64,000 bases of DNA, taken from contig CAMYOG010000002.1 of the NCBI GenBank assembly GCA_947259925.1, positions 1 through 64,000 on the forward strand, written 5' to 3'. A program made the translations under genes and the position numbers. Below the pieces are notes generated by a model that saw only the letters and a program-made list of their open reading frames with translations, made no database searches and had not been told where the DNA came from. Below, in pieces: positions 42,495 to 51,320 of this stretch (position 1 is its first letter; every line of letters begins with the position of its first letter). Source of the stretch: Thermoanaerobaculia bacterium. GTDB taxonomy: Bacteria > Acidobacteriota > Thermoanaerobaculia > Multivoradales > JAHEKO01.

Positions 42495-42503
42495 CTCGGA
42501 GGC

Positions 42504-42785
42504 GCCGAGGACACGGCGAGATGGCGTGCGTTATGAGGGTAGGAGCGGCTGGCGAGCGTGCGCCAGATCGTCGTACCGCAGAAGCGAGTCACCGAGGCGT
42601 ACTGGTCGTACGTCGCAGGTGCCGAGCGCCGAGGACGCGGCGAGATGGCGTGCGGCCTCAGAATAGGACCGGCTGGCGAGCGTGCGGCAGATCGTCGTAC
42701 CGCAGGAGCGAGTCACCGAGGCGTACTGATCGTACGTCGCAGGCGTCGAGCGACGAGGACACGGCGAGATGCCGTGCGATCGCCA
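42504..42785. repeat. 124-bp tandem repeat array (about 2.3 copies)
   Basis: Units begin at 42504, 42628 and 42752 with an exact 124-bp period. The third copy is cut off after about 34 bp at the stop of the next gene. The first two copies differ at a small number of positions. Each carries CGAGGACNCGGCGAGATGGCGTGCG-like sequence (in short pieces), a GATCGTCGTACCGCAG segment and an imperfect CGTAC...GTACG palindrome. No convincing protein is encoded. It fills the gap between two convergent genes, so it may be extragenic repeat DNA or a structured 3' region. Confidence 0.7.
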
Positions 42786-42790
42786 GCCGG

Positions 42791-43912
42791 CTAGCCTTCT
42801 TCGGGGATCTTGCGCAGGAGCAGCGCGCGCCGCAGCTCGATGTGCTTGAGCCAGATCGGCACGAAGGTGGACAACTCCTCGAGGCCGTGGGAGATGTCGT
42901 CGATGAGCTTCGCCGTCCGCTGACCGAGAATCCGGTGGCTCGAGGTGAGCTCGTCGATGCGCTCCTGGACCGGCTGCTCGGATTCCATGATCTGGTTGGT
43001 CAGCTCGTGGGCGGTGGAGTAGAGCTCGAGGACGATGCTGCACTGCGTCGGCAGATCGATCGCGTAGCGGTCGAGCATCTCCATCTCGTCGAAGCGGATG
43101 CCGCGCTGGGCCAGGATCTCCTTGAGCAGGGGGGTCAGCTCCTCGAGCAGCGAATCGAGCAGAAAGCGCGTGTCCCTCCAGGTCTCGGCGTCGGGAACGG
43201 TCCCCTCGTTGCGCAGTCGCTCGGCCAGCGCCGCCAGCTGCTCCGAGCGCGAGCTGCCCAGCCGGCGCAGGTAGCCGTAGAGCCGGTCGACAGTGGTGTG
43301 CAGCCACTCGGCCTCCTCGATATCGCGCGGGAACCGGCGCGAGAGGAAGTAGTCGGAGTCGTGGATACTGCGCGGATCGCCGGCCATGATCTTGCCGAAG
43401 GTATCCTGCAGGAAGGAGTGCAGCTTGCCGATCGAAATGCACAGCGCCTTGCGCGCCTGGAGATAGTGGCCTTCCTTGATCATCGTCGACAGCCGGTCGA
43501 CGTCGGCGAGCGCCGTCACCCGGAGCGTCTGGAGCGACAGCTCGGCGCTGCGGCGCGCCGCCTCTAGCGGCGGGACCTTGGACGGACCCTTGAGCATCGG
43601 CCCGATCTCCGAGCGGATCAGCGACGCGACCTTGGCGACCCGCCGCTGGATGTAGGCCAGGCGATCAGGCGAGCAGTGCAGGATGGCGAAGTTGCTGTCG
43701 AGCACCTCCTCGAGCAGATCGAGGCAGCCGAGAAAGGCTCGAATCCGTGGGTTTTGGATCGTGACCTTTTCGAGCGTCCACTCGGCGGCCGACACGCCCT
43801 CGGGTAGCTCGACGCTGTATTGGCCGACCTGAATCGAGACCGAAGACGGGTTGGCCCCCGCCGCTGACGGCGAGACGAGCTCGAGCTTCGGTCGTTCGCC
43901 CGCTTCCTGCAT
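42791..43912 (-). CDS. Unrecognised helical cytoplasmic protein
   Basis: A 373-residue protein from ATG 43912 (frame open for 36 more codons, but codon choice and composition change there). No signal peptide or membrane helix. After a short N-terminal beta segment (VSIQVGQYSVELPEG) it is predicted all-helical by eye, e.g. AFLGCLDLLEEVLDSNF and VDRLSTMIKEGHYLQARKALC. I do not recognise the family. Its C-terminal Lys/Glu/Leu-rich end overlaps the edge of the 124-bp repeats. The strong GC3 bias supports it being a real gene. Confidence 0.6.
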   Translation of the reverse strand: MQEAGERPKLELVSPSAAGANPSSVSIQVGQYSVELPEGVSAAEWTLEKVTIQNPRIRAFLGCLDLLEEVLDSNFAILHCSPDRLAYIQRRVAKVASLIRSEIGPMLKGPSKVPPLEAARRSAELSLQTLRVTALADVDRLSTMIKEGHYLQARKALCISIGKLHSFLQDTFGKIMAGDPRSIHDSDYFLSRRFPRDIEEAEWLHTTVDRLYGYLRRLGSSRSEQLAALAERLRNEGTVPDAETWRDTRFLLDSLLEELTPLLKEILAQRGIRFDEMEMLDRYAIDLPTQCSIVLELYSTAHELTNQIMESEQPVQERIDELTSSHRILGQRTAKLIDDISHGLEELSTFVPIWLKHIELRRALLLRKIPEEG

Positions 43913-44010
43913 AACCGTCCGTTTGGCCGTTCCCCTGACCGCTGTCAGTTTAGCCGAACAGGACGACACACGTTGTGTAATCTGAACAGCTGGGAGATAC
44001 TCTCGAAGCC

Positions 44011-45696
44011 ATGCGAGCATCTATGTATCTGTTGGTTCTGCTGATGTTATCCGTCGGCTGCTCGAGCCCGGTGACGCACGACGTGGTCCTCCGCGGCGGC
44101 ATCGTCTACGACGGCAGTGGCGAGCCTCCGAGGGTGACCGACGTTGCCTTCGGCGGAGACCGGATCACCGCCGTCGGCGACCTGAGCGAGCACGCCGGCC
44201 GAACGGAGCTGAACATCTCCGGACTGGCAGTCGCGCCCGGTTTCATCAACATGCTGAGCTGGGCGACGCAGTCGCTGATCGAGGACGGCCGGGCACAGAG
44301 CGACATCCGCCAGGGCGTGACTCTCGAGGTTTTCGGCGAGGGCTGGTCGATGGGCCCGCTGACCGAGGAGATGAAGGTCCAGATGGTCGAGCGCCAGGGC
44401 GACATCAAGTTCGACATCGAGTGGACGACCCTCGCCGAGTACCTCGATCATCTGGTGGCGCGCGGCATCTCGCCAAACGTCGCATCCTTCGTTGGAGCGA
44501 CCACAGCGCGCATCCACGTCCTTGGTTTCGAGGACCGGGCACCGACCGCCGAGGAGCTCGAAGAGATGAAGGGGCTGATCCGCGAGGCGATGGAGGAGGG
44601 CGCCCTCGGTGTCGGGTCGTCTCTGATCTATGCTCCGGCGTTCTACGCCGACACCGCCGAGCTGACCGCTCTGGCGTCGGTGGCCGCCGAGTATGGCGGC
44701 ATGTACATCTCCCATATGCGCAGTGAAGGCGCGCGCTTGCTCGAGGCCGTCGACGAGCTGATCGAGATCGCCCGCGCCGCCGGCATCCGGGCCGAGATCT
44801 ACCACCTGAAAGCGGCCGGTCGCTCCAACCACGACAAGCTCGACGCGGTCATCGAACGGGTCGAGCATGCGCGTGCCGACGGCCTCGCGGTAACCGCCGA
44901 CATGTACACGTATACCGCGGGCGCGACCGGCCTCGACGCCGCCATGCCGCCGTGGGTGCAAGAAGGCGGCTACGACGCCTGGGCGGAGCGCCTCCTCGAT
45001 CCAGCGATCCGGCAGCGGGTCGAGGCCGAGATGATCGAGCCGACCGACGAGTGGGAGAACCTGTTCTACGAGAGCGGTCCGGAGCGCATGATCCTGGCCG
45101 GGTTCAAGAACGACGAGCTCAAGCCGCTCACTGGCAAGACCCTGGCGGAGGTCGCCGAGATGCGCGGCACCTCGCCGGCCCAGACCGCGATGGATCTGGT
45201 GGTCGAAGACGAGAGTCGGGTCGGCACCATCTACTTCATGATGTCCGAGGACAACGTCCGGAAGAAGATCGCGGTGCCGTGGGTCAGCTTCGGCTCGGAC
45301 GCCGGGGCGCCGGCGACCGAGGGGGTCTTCCTGAAGTCGAACTCGCACCCGCGTGCCTACGGCACCTTCGCCCGCGTGCTCGGCCGGTATGTCCGCGACG
45401 AGGGGCTGATCGCCCTCGAGGAGGCGATCCGCAAGATGACGTCGCTGCCGGCGGCGAACCTCGGCCTCCAGGGGCGCGGCTCGCTGATCGAGGGCTACTA
45501 CGCCGACGTTGTCGTCTTCGATCCGGAGGCGGTTCAGGACCACGCGACGTTCGAGGAGCCGCATCAGTACGCCACTGGCGTGGTGCACGTGTTCGTGAAC
45601 GGCGAACAGGTTCTGGCGGATGGTGAGCACACCGGAGCGACGCCGGGACGGGTGGTGCGAGGGCCGGGGTGGCGGGGAGCGACTGCGGCTCCCTGA
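44011..45696 (+). CDS. D-aminoacylase-like amidohydrolase lipoprotein with altered metal site
   Basis: A 561-residue protein beginning at ATG 44011 with a lipobox LSVGC (Cys17). Amidohydrolase superfamily, N-acyl-D-amino-acid deacylase subgroup: GGIVYDGSGEPPRVTDVAF, YISHMRSEGARLLEAVDE, AEIYHLKAAGRSNHDK, WVSFGSDAGAPATEGVF. The canonical HxH after the first strand is absent: FINMLSWA (78-85) replaces F-I-D-x-H-x-H. The usual metal Cys is replaced in VFGEGW (E110). The two later His and the C-terminal Asp are kept. It therefore uses an altered metal centre or has a changed activity. Confidence 0.78.
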   Translation: MRASMYLLVLLMLSVGCSSPVTHDVVLRGGIVYDGSGEPPRVTDVAFGGDRITAVGDLSEHAGRTELNISGLAVAPGFINMLSWATQSLIEDGRAQSDIRQGVTLEVFGEGWSMGPLTEEMKVQMVERQGDIKFDIEWTTLAEYLDHLVARGISPNVASFVGATTARIHVLGFEDRAPTAEELEEMKGLIREAMEEGALGVGSSLIYAPAFYADTAELTALASVAAEYGGMYISHMRSEGARLLEAVDELIEIARAAGIRAEIYHLKAAGRSNHDKLDAVIERVEHARADGLAVTADMYTYTAGATGLDAAMPPWVQEGGYDAWAERLLDPAIRQRVEAEMIEPTDEWENLFYESGPERMILAGFKNDELKPLTGKTLAEVAEMRGTSPAQTAMDLVVEDESRVGTIYFMMSEDNVRKKIAVPWVSFGSDAGAPATEGVFLKSNSHPRAYGTFARVLGRYVRDEGLIALEEAIRKMTSLPAANLGLQGRGSLIEGYYADVVVFDPEAVQDHATFEEPHQYATGVVHVFVNGEQVLADGEHTGATPGRVVRGPGWRGATAAP

Positions 45697-45731
45697 CGTC
45701 CATCGCCGCGACCGCCCGCACGCGGGTGATC

Positions 45732-45749
45732 GGCCGCGCGCCCGCGGCC
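45732..45749. terminator. Terminator-like hairpin between convergent genes
   Basis: A perfect 7-bp stem (GGCCGCG at 45732-45738 pairing with CGCGGCC at 45743-45749) with a four-base loop. It lies in the 167-bp gap between the convergent amidohydrolase and S46 peptidase genes. It lacks a T-run and would serve either direction if functional. Confidence 0.35.
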
Positions 45750-45863
45750 TGGGCGCGGCTCCGCATGGCGATCTCGTGCTAGCGCCGGTCGAGCCGTGGC
45801 TCGCGCTCCTCGGGCTGTCTGTCCATCAGCTGCCAAGCGAGCCCGGGGCCGACCTGCGGCCGC

Positions 45864-48038
45864 TCAGTCGACGATGGTCATCTCTTCCAGCAGATAGTGC
45901 GCCTTGTCCAGGTGCCGCATCACCCAGAGCATGTAGCGGATATCGACGTGGATCGACCGGGTTCGCTCCTGGTTGAAGTCCCAGTCGGAGATGATGCTCT
46001 CCCAGTTGCCGTCGAAGAGCAGCCCGACGAGCTGCGCTCTGCTGTTGAGGGTGGCCGATCCCGAGTTGCCGCCGGTGGTGTCGACGGTCGACAGGAAGTT
46101 GACCGGTACCGAGCCCATCCCCTCGTCGAAGTAGTCGCCGAAGGTCTTCGAGGCGATCAGAGCGAGCTGACCCTCGGTGGCGTCGAACGGCTCCTCGCCG
46201 GTGTGCTTCTCGACGATGCCCTGGAGGCTGGTGAACGGCTTGTACTTGACGGCGTCGCGCGGCCGGTAGCCTTCGACCGTGCCGTAGGTGACCCTCAGCG
46301 TGCCGTTGGCGTCGGGGTAGATGGCGCGGCCCTGGCTGCCCAGGAAAGCGATCACCGCCGCCATGTAGCGCGGCCGGACCGCATCGTAGCGGCCCTGGAG
46401 CGCTTTCGCCTCCTCCTCGAGCTCCATATCGCTGTCGTAGAGCGCCACGGCCAGTCGGATGAACGGATCGTCGCTGGCCTCGAACTCGGCGCGCGAGCGC
46501 TCCATCCAGGTGAGCCGGGCCGCGGTGTCGCCGAGCTTGGTGCCGGCGTACATCTCGTCCAGCTTGGCGTCGAGCGCCGCCTCGTCGACCTGGTTGCCTT
46601 CGATCCCGAACCAGGCGTCGAGGACCTGGCCGTGCTGGTCGACAGGAATGGCCGCGTAGTGGAGAAGGAACCTGCGCCAGAAGGCCCGGTCGACGGCCGG
46701 ATCGTAGGTCCGCTCGAGCCGGGTGAGGCGCTCCTTGATCCGCTCGAGGTCGCGCTCCTGATAGCCCGGCTCACGCTCCATGTCGGGCTTCTCGCGCTCG
46801 CGGCTCAGGCGGTAGAGCCCCGCCGCGGTGCGCAGCAGCTCGCCCCGGTGCGCCAGGTAGGTGTAGTAGAAGTCGCGCTCCCGGTTGCCGACCGACTCGG
46901 CGACCAGAGCGTCCATCTCTTCGAGGGTCGAGAGGTAGCTCGCCTGGCGCTCGGGATCGGCCTCGATCCAGGCGCGCAGCGATTGCTGGAGCTGCCGCTT
47001 GCGCTCGAGCACGTCGGTCTTGGCGTAACCGTCCATCATGCCGCCGTAGTTCTTGGTCGCGTTGTCCAGTCCGCGCATCAGCGAGCTGTACTTGATGGCG
47101 GCGTCGCCGCCCTCGGGAGCCGCCTCGGCGATGGTCTGCCGCCACTCCTCGAAGATCCGCTTGCGCACCGGGTAGTCCCACTCGAACTGGCTCTCGACCT
47201 CGGAGGCGAGTCGGTAGCGGTTGGTGGTACCGGGGTAGCCGGCGACCATCACCAGGTCGCTCTCGGACAGCCCGCCGCGCGACACCTCGAGAATGTGGCG
47301 CGGCCGGTAGGGGACGTTCTGCTCGTCGTGCTCACTCGGCGCGCCGCTCGGCGAGACGTAGGCGCGGTAGAAGGCCCAGTCGCCGGTGTGGCGCGGCCAC
47401 ATCCAGTTGTCGACCTCGCCGCCGAAGATGCCGATCGCGGCGGGCGGCGCGTACACGAGTCGCACGTCCTTGATCTCGAGCTGTTTGATCAGCTCGTACT
47501 CGAGGCCGCCGTGGTAGCTGCGCACCGCGCAGCGATGGCCGGCGTCCTCCTCGCACGCGGCGACCAGGCTCTTCTCCTGGTCCTCGATCGCCTGGTAGCG
47601 GGTCCGACCGTCGGCGCCCTCTGGGACGGCCGCGGTGACCCGGTCTGTGACGTCGGTGACCTCGACCGTCACCAGGATCCGGCTGCCTGGACCCGCCGGC
47701 CGCTCGGCGGAGCGGTCGCCGGCCAGGAAGCCGTCCTGCATCAGGTTCTCTTCCTCGGTCGAGTTGTACTGCAAGGCGCCGTAGGCGCAGTGATGATTGG
47801 TCACCGCCAGCCCCTCTGGCGAGACGAACGACGCGGTGCACCCGCCCAGGCTGATCACCGCGTTCATCGGGTGATCGAGCAGGTCGGAGAGGCTATTCGG
47901 ATCGATCTCGAGACCGCGGCTGCTCAGCTCGTCGGCGAGCTCGGGCAGCTGGCGGGGGCGCCACATCCCCTCGTCGGCGAAGGTCGACAGGGGGGCCAGC
48001 AGGGCGCAGATGGACACGACGACGGAGGTTCTTCTCAT
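45864..48038 (-). CDS. S46-family dipeptidyl-peptidase (DPP7/DPP11-like)
   Basis: A 724-residue exopeptidase with a signal peptide (MRRTSVVVSICALLAPLSTFADEGMW). The chymotrypsin-fold catalytic residues are His in GLAVTNHHCAYGALQ, Asp in GEVDNWMWPRHTGDW and Ser in DTTGGNSGSATLNSRAQL. The helical lid domain of S46 enzymes lies between (about 290-590). These periplasmic enzymes release dipeptides from oligopeptides in asaccharolytic bacteria. Residues deciding DPP7 versus DPP11 specificity could not be placed with certainty (SGSATL...LVGLLFDGNWES region). Confidence 0.9.
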   Translation of the reverse strand: MRRTSVVVSICALLAPLSTFADEGMWRPRQLPELADELSSRGLEIDPNSLSDLLDHPMNAVISLGGCTASFVSPEGLAVTNHHCAYGALQYNSTEEENLMQDGFLAGDRSAERPAGPGSRILVTVEVTDVTDRVTAAVPEGADGRTRYQAIEDQEKSLVAACEEDAGHRCAVRSYHGGLEYELIKQLEIKDVRLVYAPPAAIGIFGGEVDNWMWPRHTGDWAFYRAYVSPSGAPSEHDEQNVPYRPRHILEVSRGGLSESDLVMVAGYPGTTNRYRLASEVESQFEWDYPVRKRIFEEWRQTIAEAAPEGGDAAIKYSSLMRGLDNATKNYGGMMDGYAKTDVLERKRQLQQSLRAWIEADPERQASYLSTLEEMDALVAESVGNRERDFYYTYLAHRGELLRTAAGLYRLSREREKPDMEREPGYQERDLERIKERLTRLERTYDPAVDRAFWRRFLLHYAAIPVDQHGQVLDAWFGIEGNQVDEAALDAKLDEMYAGTKLGDTAARLTWMERSRAEFEASDDPFIRLAVALYDSDMELEEEAKALQGRYDAVRPRYMAAVIAFLGSQGRAIYPDANGTLRVTYGTVEGYRPRDAVKYKPFTSLQGIVEKHTGEEPFDATEGQLALIASKTFGDYFDEGMGSVPVNFLSTVDTTGGNSGSATLNSRAQLVGLLFDGNWESIISDWDFNQERTRSIHVDIRYMLWVMRHLDKAHYLLEEMTIVD

Positions 48039-48114
48039 GGGACTTCCTTGGCGTGGGTTCGGTGCGGATGAGCCACGAATCTACCACGTCGCGGGTGGGC
48101 GATAGACTGCCGAG

Positions 48115-48822
48115 GTGCGTACCACGCTCCAGTGGTTGGCCCTCTTCAGAGACCCGGTCGACACCGTCGGCCTGGCCCTGTTCCTGGTGGTGTTCCCCGG
48201 GTACCACGCGGTCTATCCGTACCTGATCCGGCTCTTTCCGAAGCACGCCGCGAAAGCCAGGGTGGACGCCTTCCGGCGTTCCTGGATCGAAGGTTTGCTG
48301 GAGCGCCACGACATCATCGCGGCCGCCCAGCAGACGCGCAATCTGACCATGGTCAACTCGCTGCTCGCTTCGTCGGCGCTCATCCTCATGGGTGTGACCG
48401 CCAACGTCCTGATCCGGTTTCCGCATTTCGATGAGGCCCTGGCAGAGCCCGCGGAGTGGTCGCAACACCCGGACGCCCAGGCGGTCAAGCTGTTTCTTCT
48501 GCTGGTGGTCTTTGCGGTCGCGTTCTCGTACTGCATGACCTCCTTGCGGCACCTAGGGCACTTCAACCTGGTGATCGGCGCCGACCCCAAGCTCATTGCC
48601 GAGCAGGAAGGCCCGCCTGTCGACTACTTCACGGCACTGGTCAACCGTGCTTCGAATCGCTACACCCTCGCCGTGCGCTGCTTCTACTCGGCCTCACCGC
48701 TGTTCTTCTGGCTATTCGATCCCTGGTTCTTCATCGGCTTGACCCTCTTCTGGGGCATCAAGTTCCTTGCCTTCCAGGACTTCGCCCACGTCCTGCGCGG
48801 CAGGCTGCGCACCGGCGGCTAG
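48115..48822 (+). CDS. DUF599-type inner-membrane protein
   Basis: A 235-residue protein starting at GTG 48115. It has four hydrophobic helices (about 14-36, 79-99, 121-140 and 186-210) and the DUF599 pattern WIEGLLERHDIIAAAQQTRNLTMVNSLLASSALIL. Function unknown. It is divergent from the S46 gene with about 76 bp between starts and stands alone. Confidence 0.78.
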   Translation: MRTTLQWLALFRDPVDTVGLALFLVVFPGYHAVYPYLIRLFPKHAAKARVDAFRRSWIEGLLERHDIIAAAQQTRNLTMVNSLLASSALILMGVTANVLIRFPHFDEALAEPAEWSQHPDAQAVKLFLLLVVFAVAFSYCMTSLRHLGHFNLVIGADPKLIAEQEGPPVDYFTALVNRASNRYTLAVRCFYSASPLFFWLFDPWFFIGLTLFWGIKFLAFQDFAHVLRGRLRTGG

Positions 48823-48953
48823 GCGGCTTCCCTCCTGCTCGTAGGGTGGTGGGCGGGTGTCCGGCCCGTCTCGAGTGTCGGCTCCACCGAGCGAGAGGTG
48901 GGCTAGAATCGCAAGTCCGTCCAACAAGGAGCTCCGGAAAGGAGAAGCGAAAC

Positions 48954-50252
48954 ATGTCGCTCTTGGCGGATCGCATCGCCGCCCTGGGAACCGAGAACGC
49001 GTTCAAGCTGGGTGAGGACATCCAACGGTGTCTCGATCGCGGGATGGACGTCATCAAGTTCAACCTGGGCGAGCCGGACTTCGACAGTGCTCCGCACATC
49101 AATCGCGTCGGCATGGAGCAGATCGAGGCGGGCAATTCTCACTACTGTGATCCGTCCGGCATCCTGCCGCTGCGCAACGCGATCTCGCGCTGGGTCGCCG
49201 ACACCCGCGGCTTGGACGTCGATCCGGCCCGGATCGTCGTCACCCCCGGGGCCAAGCCGCCGATCAGCTTCACGCTCTTGACCTATGTCGATCCGGGCGA
49301 CGAGGTGATCTATCCGAGCCCCGGCTTCCCGATCTACGAGTCCTGGGTCTCGTTCGTCGGCGCCAAGCCGGTGCCGCTCCACCTGGAGGAGGAGCGGGGC
49401 TTCGCCTTCGGTCCGGAGGACCTCGAGCGCCTGGTCACCGACCGGACCAAGGTGATCATCCTCTGCTCGCCGTCGAACCCGACCGGCGGAGTCCTCTCGA
49501 AAGAGGATCTCGAGGGGATCGCGGCCGTCATTCGAGAGCGGTGCGGACCCGAGGTCAGGGTCTACACCGACGAGGTCTACGAGAAGATCCTCTTCGACGG
49601 CGAGTCGCACCACAGCGTCGCCTCCGAGGAGGGCATGGAAGAGCGTACCGTGCTGGTCAGCGGCCACTCGAAGAGCTATGCGATGACCGGCTGGCGCCTC
49701 GGCTGGGCGGTGCTGCCGACCGCGGACGAGGCCAAGATCTTCAAGCAGTTCAACATCAACATCGTCTCGTGTGTACCGCCGTTCGTGCAGGAAGCGGGGC
49801 GCGAGGCGTATGAGAATCCCGAGACGCAGACCGTGGTCGACGGCATGGTGGCGGAGTTCCAGCGCCGTCGCGACTGGATCGTACCGGCGCTCAACGACAT
49901 CGACGGCATGCGCTGTCAGATGCCCAAGGGGGCGTTCTACGTCTTCCCCAATATCGCCGGGGTCTGTGAGTCGCTGGGGGTGATCGAGGCCCACGAGGCG
50001 ATGCCGGCCGAAGTCCGTGCCCGCACCAGCCCGTCGGCGATGTTCCAGATGTTCCTCCTCTACAGCTACGGTGTCGCGACCATGGACCGCAACTCGTTCG
50101 GCTCGATCGGTGCCGAGGGGCAGCACTACCTGCGGCTGTCGATCGCCACCAGCATGGAGAGCTGCGAGGAAGGGGTCGCCAGGATGAAGACGGCCGCCGC
50201 CGACGCGGACGGCTTCGCACGGTTCCTCGAGCGAGAGCAGCTCTGGGGCTGA
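48954..50252 (+). CDS. Class-I PLP aminotransferase
   Basis: A 432-residue fold-type I aminotransferase resembling aspartate/aromatic aminotransferases: KFNLGEPDFDSAPH, VTPGAKPPISFTLL, CSPSNPTGGVLS, YTDEVYEKILFDG. The Schiff-base Lys is in SGHSKSYAMTGWRLGW. The C-terminal Arg of the substrate carboxylate is in YLRLSIATSMESCEEG. It starts at ATG 48954 after AAAGGAGAAG; a TAGAAT hexamer at 48904-48909 may be the -10 box. The next two genes make hydroxypyruvate reduction and glycerate phosphorylation likely, so serine (or alanine)-glyoxylate type transamination is a reasonable guess. Confidence 0.85.
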   Translation: MSLLADRIAALGTENAFKLGEDIQRCLDRGMDVIKFNLGEPDFDSAPHINRVGMEQIEAGNSHYCDPSGILPLRNAISRWVADTRGLDVDPARIVVTPGAKPPISFTLLTYVDPGDEVIYPSPGFPIYESWVSFVGAKPVPLHLEEERGFAFGPEDLERLVTDRTKVIILCSPSNPTGGVLSKEDLEGIAAVIRERCGPEVRVYTDEVYEKILFDGESHHSVASEEGMEERTVLVSGHSKSYAMTGWRLGWAVLPTADEAKIFKQFNINIVSCVPPFVQEAGREAYENPETQTVVDGMVAEFQRRRDWIVPALNDIDGMRCQMPKGAFYVFPNIAGVCESLGVIEAHEAMPAEVRARTSPSAMFQMFLLYSYGVATMDRNSFGSIGAEGQHYLRLSIATSMESCEEGVARMKTAAADADGFARFLEREQLWG

Positions 50253-50269
50253 AAGGAGGGGAGATCGCG

Positions 50270-51298
50270 ATGTCAGAGAACCGTGTTTTCGTGACCCGAC
50301 AGATTCCCGAGCCCGGCATGAGGATCCTCGGCGAGCTCGAGGCCGAGATCACCGTCGGCCAGACGCGCGAGGACGCCGGCCTGAGCCGCGCCGAGCTGCT
50401 CGAGGGCGTGCGCGCCTGTGACGTCCTGGTGCCGCTGCTCACGGAGCCGATCGATCGAGAGGTGCTGGCGGCCAACGAGCGCCTGCTCGGGGTCGCGCAG
50501 ATGGCGGTCGGCTTCAACAACATCGACGTCGACGCCGCCACCGAGCTCGGCATCCCGGTGACCAACACCCCGGGTGTGCTGACCGAGACCACCGCCGATT
50601 GCACCTGGGCGCTCATCCTGGCCACGGCGCGGCGCGTGCCGCAGGCGCACAACTACATGGTCGAGGGCCGCTACAAGCTCTGGGGGCCCAACCTGATGCT
50701 CGGCGATGACGTCGGCCCGGGCGGTAGTGAGGTCCGGAAGGTTCTTGGCGTGATCGGGTACGGCCGGATCGGTATCGCGGTCGCCAAGCGGGCGATCGGA
50801 TTCGACATGGACGTGCTGGCGTTCGATCCCTACAACCGCGAGGGAGTCGAGAGCTCCGAGTACGCCAGCTGGGCCGACCTGGGCGAGCTCCTCGAGCGGA
50901 GCGACTTCGTCACCTTGCACGCTCTCCTGACCGACGAGACCCATCACCTGATCGGCGAGGCCGAGCTGCGCAAGATGAAGCCGACGGCGCACATCATCAA
51001 CGCTGCGCGCGGGCCGATGATCGACGAGCAGGCGCTCGTCAGGGCGCTCCAGGAGGGCTGGATCGGCGGCGCCGGGCTCGACGTCTACGAGGACGAGCCG
51101 GCAATGGCGCCCGGACTCGCCGAGTGCGAGCACGCGGTCCTGCTCCCTCACATCGCCAGCGCGTCGAGCGATACCCGCGGCCTGATGGCGACCATGGCGG
51201 CGAACAACGCCGCCGCCCACCTCCGCCGGGAGCGAGCGCCGAACGTCGTCAACCCTGACGTCTACGAGACGGAGGCGTACCGTCAGCGGGTCGGCTAG
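50270..51298 (+). CDS. D-2-hydroxyacid dehydrogenase (glyoxylate/hydroxypyruvate reductase-like)
   Basis: A 342-residue NAD(P)-dependent dehydrogenase. Typical segments are GVAQMAVGFNNIDVDAATELGI, the dinucleotide motif GVIGYGRIGIAVAKRA, VTLHALLTDETHHLIGE, IINAARGPMIDEQALVRAL (active-site Arg) and the catalytic His in LLPHIASASSDTR. It starts at ATG 50270 with AAAGGAGGGGAG upstream, 17 bp after the aminotransferase. Between an aminotransferase and a glycerate 2-kinase it most likely reduces hydroxypyruvate (or glyoxylate) to D-glycerate (or glycolate). Confidence 0.87.
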   Translation: MSENRVFVTRQIPEPGMRILGELEAEITVGQTREDAGLSRAELLEGVRACDVLVPLLTEPIDREVLAANERLLGVAQMAVGFNNIDVDAATELGIPVTNTPGVLTETTADCTWALILATARRVPQAHNYMVEGRYKLWGPNLMLGDDVGPGGSEVRKVLGVIGYGRIGIAVAKRAIGFDMDVLAFDPYNREGVESSEYASWADLGELLERSDFVTLHALLTDETHHLIGEAELRKMKPTAHIINAARGPMIDEQALVRALQEGWIGGAGLDVYEDEPAMAPGLAECEHAVLLPHIASASSDTRGLMATMAANNAAAHLRRERAPNVVNPDVYETEAYRQRVG

Positions 51299-51320
51299 CT
51301 CCCAGGACTGGAGTGCGCGC

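Noticed and set aside
42504-42785. A CRISPR array or coding repeat
   Set aside because: The period is 124 bp without spacers, and the frames across it do not give a coherent repeated protein with a start and ribosome site.
45697-45863. A small gene in the gap before the S46 peptidase
   Set aside because: A GC3-biased frame exists but has no start with a ribosome site and no family; only a hairpin can be supported.
45897-48071. A 724-codon plus-strand frame antisense to the S46 peptidase
   Set aside because: Mirror frame of a real gene, no recognisable domain, and it spans the peptidase signal peptide and promoter.
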